From Margaritifera margaritifera (taxonomy: Eukaryota; Mollusca; Bivalvia; Unionida; Margaritiferidae), in the NCBI GenBank assembly GCA_029931535.1, contig JAQPZY010001346.1, forward strand, positions 1,798,001-1,862,000: DNA of 64,000 nucleotides. The letters are read 5' to 3'. Under the pieces are notes generated by a model that saw only the letters and a list, made by a program, of their open reading frames with translations, had not been told where the DNA came from and made no database searches. Position numbers and translations under genes: made by a program. Of this stretch, positions 58,676 to 64,000 are shown one piece after another; position 1 is the first letter of the stretch; every line of letters begins with the position of its first letter.

Positions 58676-59228
58676 TGTAATCAACAATTACATACAATTA
58701 CATACTCACCTTTACTTTTTACAAGTCTCCTGCAGTCATTGTAAACATTATCATGCAGAAAATAAATTCAGAGTAAAGTGATTTTGCCCCCTTTTCAAAC
58801 TGAAGATTTTTTTGCAGTCTGTTATGTTTGCATTGTAACTTTTAATCATCTTAAAATTTGAAATTTGAGCTTTTAATTGGCACTATATTGCCAGTATTAT
58901 GCTGACATATTTTGAAACCACCTACCAACCTACCCACCCCTGCAGTCACTTACCTACCTACCTAATGTGACACAGCATAAAATACATAAAAGAATTTTTT
59001 AAAAAAACATTTGAATCATGTTAAATTAAAGGTAATAAGTTGATAATAAACAGATTAATGTTATTTTTGTATGATTTTTTTAAATCATTGTTCTTAAAAT
59101 CTGTTTGAAAAGCTATTATCATTGTTCACTCCTAGAAGCCAGATTTTACTGGGTGAAAGTCACAGGCTTTGAGTAACAATGGTGTGGTCTCACATGAAAA
59201 GCATGCAGTCCACTCATCTAATTCCTAT
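58676..59228. other. Intron, short microsatellite only
   Basis: Contains a CCTA-rich tract (CCTACCAACCTACCCACC and CTTACCTACCTACC) near 58920-58965. Nothing else recognised. Confidence 0.5.
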
Positions 59229-59230
59229 TA

Positions 59231-60750
59231 CACCTCTCCCTCGATAACTCACACACTACTGGGTCCAAAAACATAGACTGCAATATAAGTGAGGATACTG
59301 AGGGACCTCATAAAATTAAGAAGGGTATGCCATCCCCATTAGACATCGAAAAAAAGGGGGAGGGGGAGTGGTGTAACGGGCCTGTTTAATGGCCGAATAC
59401 TGGTTTTATAATTGCATCGAGAATAATTGTGAATAAAGAGCTTTTTCTAATGAAGTTGTTCACTTTTTTGGATAAATTACCTTTATTTTCAAGATACCCA
59501 ACCTCTGAAAGATTTTTAACAACATTTTCCAAGCAGTTTCAAAAACCATCACATGTACAAGAAAACATTGTGTATTACATCGCTGCTTTTTATTTTTGTT
59601 GATTCACAACAAAACAAGATTCCTTTTTGTCAAAAACTATGGACATTTATTTCGTAAAACAATTGTCAACATTGTAACTCGATTTTTAAAATTGTTCTAT
59701 TAGTAAAATATTGATGCCATGGTTTCACTGCAAGTAATAGTGATGCTTCTTTTCATCGTTGAAGAAATCTGTGAGTGCCAATTCAGGCATTTTAAGTTCA
59801 CTACAAACTCTGTAATTCGCTTCAATCTCCACAATGAACTGCATCTGTGAAACAAAGCTTTTAATTCACCAAGTACTCATTTCACTTAGTTGCCTTGCTA
59901 TCTTTGATCACATTTGTGAATGAGTAGGCTAATTTAAGGTACTATAATTATATCACTTAAATAATATTTATAACAGTATTCAATTGATCAACTGAAATGA
60001 GTTGACCAGACACACAACCATGACTGCCAGCTCTTATGCAGGTAGTATTTGCATGCCTTTAAATTTTTATTTTATTCCACCCCATTTATTTGATTTGATA
60101 CAAAGCACATAATTAACATGATACATGTAATACAAAGCAGGTCTGCTTTTAATTGAGTGTAACAATACAACAAATACTTCTGCAAGTCGGAGATCACAAC
60201 ACAGTCAGCACTTGATTAAGTTCTCAGAGAAACGCTTGCGGACATAGCTGTGACAGTAGATTGACATTTTTCACATTTGGATACGAGAGCATCTTGCATT
60301 TATGATGATTACACTGTAACCAAATTGAAAGATGGAACTAAAACACGAATTTCACTTGACAAAACTTATTTAATTGGTATTATTTATTAAAGTGTTGCCA
60401 CCAGGAGGCATTAGTGACATTTTCATTTATCAAAATTTCATCAAATAGTTATTTACAGTCTACTGAGAATATTGTTTGGTAAGAAAATTTAACAAAATTT
60501 ATGACTTCTTATTAAAAGAAGAGAATTTCATGATGTTGATTCAAATTTCCAGGTACTAAGCACCGCTTTTGATGATAAAATGAGCAATATATCAAGGTTT
60601 AATTTACCAATTTTGATCACAATTTGGTTCAACAAAATAGGGGCCAATTTTGGGGGTATTTTCTATTTGTAAAAAAGTGGGATCCACACCTGACCCAGCT
60701 TTATAAGCAGGTTCACGACTTATATGGTGTGAGTTATCGAGGGAGTGGTG
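59231..60750. mobile_element. TA-flanked inverted-repeat DNA transposon, 1.52 kb, non-autonomous
   Basis: Left end CACCTCTCCCTCGATAACTC ACAC; right end in reverse complement CACCACTCCCTCGATAACTC ACAC (23 of 24 match). TA precedes the left end (59229-59230) and follows the right end (60751-60752). CCCTCGATAACTC ends of this form are typical of pogo/Tigger-like elements. No transposase ORF was found, so mobilisation would need an enzyme from elsewhere. Confidence 0.87.
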
Positions 60751-60752
60751 TA

Positions 60753-62439
60753 TACTCATTCACATGTACAATACATAGTTAATCTGCTGAGGGTAAGACA
60801 TCGCAATACACAATGTATAGTCATTAATATGCAAAGATTACCACTAAATAAATATACTTATTATATACTTTAAAAACAGTCCCATTAGTTTAACATTATT
60901 GCAACTGGTCAGTATCCTGCAGTATTGACCATAGTTAAGTAAAAATATTCACCGCTTCCTTATCTGGTAAACATGTGCACACACATTCAACAAACTACTT
61001 CTAGCTACAGCTAAATAAAAATTACTATGGAAACGTGGAACACTGACAATGTCATAAATCTGATGGCCACAAGAGGCTGACAATGATTGTAACCCTTTCT
61101 GCCTAACACCAGTGCTGGAGAATCAGTAGATCTAGCTCTCATCCAATGAAAAATATCTATCATCCAAATTAAATAAAGAAAATCTGAAAACATGCAAAGA
61201 CTTAAATTGCAAGGAGTAAAAAGGAAAGATTTATAAAAATACTGAAAATGGGCAGCTAGTGATCACTAGTTGTTGATGCTAGTATGAGAGAGAGTCAAAC
61301 TGACCTTTGATACAATGCATCAGTCAACAACTACTCTATCACTAAACAGAGGACTTTTATCCACTCTGAATTGTGTTGTTTTATCCTGTACAAGGAATTT
61401 AATGAAACACAAGCAACTCCAACATGAATCTATAACCTTTCATACATGTATTGCATCTTTTTTTCCTAATATCAATATTTCTTTGTGTTTCTCTGGATAC
61501 ATGACATTCCATCCTTTTTAACAAACTTAGTTTTATTCAAGAATCACCCCATGTACGGACACTTCTATAGCAGTAAAGTAGCATGTAATGTTGCATGGTG
61601 TTCAGGTTTCATTCATTGAATAAACAGCATGTAAAATGTTCAATAAAATGTTGAAATAATTGTATGTTTCAACTGTGTTATTCGTATAACATAACAGAAT
61701 GATTATCATGTTTGTTGTTAAGTATATATAACAAAAAGGTTATTAACTGAGTATTAAAAAATATTGGACCCAGATTTTTAATCAGCTTTATGGGAAGAGC
61801 AGAATGCATATTCATGTCCTTTGAAATTGATTCCAACCACTGAAATTTCCATTTCCATCCATCACAAAATTTTGTGTGATATTTCGGTTGATTAGATTTT
61901 GGTGTTTTAGCATTGGGAGATTATGCACACTTAGAGATCTCAACAAACTTGAAACACTGAAGCCAAACCGACCCTGTTTTATGCCACTTGAGCTCTTTAG
62001 TAATCCAAGCATAATCAATGAACATCTTTAATCCTGTCCAAATTACTTTTTATAACATGTAGTATAATCCATCTCGACAAACTTCAAACAGTGAAGCCAA
62101 CCATCGCTGCTGTAAGGAACCAAAGGGATGTTAATTATTTTATGCTGCTTGCAATTAACAACTAATTATCTTGCCCTGCTTAAGCCAGTATTACCCTAAA
62201 CATACTGCACTGGATGTTTAAAAAAAGGGAAAAAATTTAAATTTTTCAATAATAATTGTGCATATGCAGGAGATTTCAGTGAGTGACGAGAGGGACAGGA
62301 GATACCCCTCATCTCGGGAGGAAAACTCTTCTGGCCGGGAGGTTCACATGTATGCTTCTGATACTAAGAGAGATGTATGAAATCACCTAGTTTAAAGAGT
62401 ACATCAATAACAGTAAAAATGTCAAACTGAACCAAGTGA
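60753..62439. other. Intron, no clear feature
   Basis: AT-rich. Two related segments AATCCAAGCATAATCAATG / AGTATAATCCATCTCGAC near 62000-62100 repeat AAACTTGAAACACTGAAGCC / AACTTCAAACAGTGAAGCC. No exon resembling the expected upstream RNF213 segment. Confidence 0.5.
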
Positions 62440-64000
62440 AATGTGAAATATGGGTCACAGTGACCTACTTTTTATATGGGGGGTGTAGTACTTATCAAGA
62501 TGGTTCCTTTTCTGACCATGTTTCATGATTTCATGTATTGCAGTATTATACAGTAGATAAACAACCATGTGGTCATGAGCTAAAAAAAAAAAATAAGCCA
62601 GTAAAATGTTACATGTAGGTCACAATGACCTTCTTTTGTTCTAAGGGTGTAGTACTAATACAGATGCATCCAATCACCTAGTTTGATGATTCTGGCATAA
62701 ACAAAGCATGAGACTCAAATCAAGGAAGTGAAGCATGAAATGGGTCCCAGTGACCTATTTCTGTGAGGAGAGTGTAGTACCCATCAAGATACATCCCTGC
62801 ACCAAATTTCATGAATCTTGGTATAACAGTATGTATACAGACTGCTAAAAAGACCCAACTGGTTTTGAGCTGAACCCCAAAATTTAACCTAAGCCAGAAA
62901 AATGTGAAATATAGGTCAAAGTGACATTCTTTTGTGGTAAAGGTGTGCTAATAGAGATGCATACAATCATCCAGTTGAATGATACTGTGATAAACAGAGC
63001 TATAAACTTAAAACATACAATTTGACCAATGTCAGTAAAGCATGGAATATAGGTTACAGTGACCTACTTCTGTGATGTGAGTGTAGTAATCAAGTTGCCT
63101 TTCCTCACAAACTTTCATGAATCCAGGTATAATATATATATATACAGAAAACATAACATAAGCAAGTGTGAAATGTAGGTCACAGTGACATTTTTTGTGA
63201 TAATGTTGTGGCGCACTAACAGAGATTCATATAATCTTCTAGTCTGATGATTCTAGCATGAACTGAGCTTGAGAAATAAAATTAAAACACAAATTAAGTG
63301 AAGCGTGAAATATAGGTCACAGTGACCTACTTTTGTGATGAGGGTGTAGTACTCATGAAGATGCATCTGCTCACCAAGTTTGATGAAACTAGGTGTAACA
63401 GTATATATCTATCTAACATTCTATTTTTGATCATGAGCTAAATGCAAAAACTTGACCAAAGCCAGTAAAATGTGAAACTTAGGTCACAGTTACATTCTTT
63501 TGTGGCATGGGTGTGGTACTAATAGAGATGTATACAACCATTTAGTTTGAGGATTCTAGCATGAACAGAGCTTGAGAACCAAACTCAAAACAATATTTAA
63601 CCAATGTCAGTGAAGCATGAAATATAGGTCACAGTGACCTATCTTTGTGAAGAGAGAGTAGTATTCATCAATATGCATTCCCTCACAAAATTTCATGAAA
63701 CTAAGCATATATACAGGGTACTCAAACATATTTGCTTATGAGCTAAATGCAAAACTTAACCTAAGCCAGTAAAATATAATATGTAGTTCACATCGACATT
63801 CTTTTGTGGTGAGGGTACGATACTAAATAGATGCATACAGTCATCTAGTTTGATGATTCTAGCAAGAACAGAGCTTGAGAATAAACTTAAAACAACATTT
63901 GACCAAAGTCAGTGAAGCGTCAAATATAGGTCACAGTGACCTAATTTTGTGATGACATTGTAGTACTCATCAAGATGCATCCCTTCAACAGCTTTCATGA
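62440..64000 (+). repeat. R4 tandem array carrying ERE palindromes, runs off the right edge
   Basis: About eleven units of 120-175 bp in two alternating types. Type A: GGTCACAGTGACCTACTTTT GTGATGAGGGTGTAGTACTC ATCAAGATGCATCC, then ATGAA and TATATACAG. Type B: AGGTCACAGTGACATTCTTT TGTGG, ATACAATCATCTAGTTTGAT GATTCTAGCA, CAGAGCTTGAG. A-to-A distance is 262-312 bp. Type A units hold the palindrome AGGTCACAGTGACCT, perfect at 63314-63328, 63626-63640 and 63928-63942, and GGGTCACAGTGACCT at 62452. Type B units usually have one arm changed to TGACAT. Confidence 0.92.
63314..63328. promoter_or_regulatory. Perfect estrogen-response-element palindrome
   Basis: AGGTCACAGTGACCT: two AGGTCA half-sites inverted with 3-bp spacing, identical to the core of the classic vertebrate vitellogenin ERE. 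Same sequence at 63626-63640, 63928-63942 and 39213-39227. Function here is not shown. Confidence 0.7.

Overview
This window is eukaryotic, AT-rich, intron-dominated DNA. It carries part of one large gene on the minus strand, embedded in dense repeats. The gene is an invertebrate RNF213-like gene (giant dynein-like AAA+ ATPase / E3 ubiquitin ligase). Twelve exons between 55550 and 3704 can be placed with consensus AG/GT borders. All eleven junctions keep the reading frame, giving about 1.81 kb of coding sequence (about 604 codons) spread over about 52 kb. The exons cover the later part of the AAA core and the acidic linker after it. The N-terminal part lies beyond the right edge. The RING/E3 part should lie beyond the left edge. 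The best guess for the organism is a mollusc, probably a bivalve. This rests on the RNF213 type, the abundance of 'pearl-like' elements with minisatellite cores, tRNA-derived SINEs, and DIRS-like retroelements. No species is claimed.

Layout from right to left, following transcription: 64000-55551 is upstream intron with an array of near-perfect estrogen-response-element palindromes (62440-64000), a TA-flanked inverted-repeat transposon (59231-60750), an R2 array and an R1 array. Then come the exons at 55550-55413 and 48123-47964, separated by a 7.3 kb intron with a second TA-flanked transposon. Next is a compact group of exons at 46066, 44214, 42626 and 40084, where two 97-bp (AT)n tracts sit beside splice sites. 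A third TA-flanked transposon lies at 36988-38749. Exons follow at 35974 and 28984, separated by about 6.8 kb of tandem-core repeats (R1, R2, R3, R4). Then comes a DIRS-like tyrosine-recombinase retroelement (element B, with a nested inverted-repeat insertion), exons at 20514 and 17580, R5 and R1 arrays, and the exon at 11325. A second DIRS-like element (element A) and an inverted third copy (C) follow, then the last recognisable exon at 3953-3704. The left end has a decayed coding fragment on the same strand, split by a tRNA-derived SINE.

Five sequence-unrelated repeat families (called R1-R5 here) are built of units of roughly 140-150 bp, and every R1 array lies in the same orientation, antisense to the gene. 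The clearest unusual signals are: the repeated AGGTCA-CAG-TGACCT palindromes (three perfect in the terminal array, one at 39213) plus TGACCTTGACCTTTGAC direct-repeat motifs in R2; an exon bracketed by two self-complementary (AT)48 tracts; and a nested insertion in element B whose empty site is preserved in copy C.
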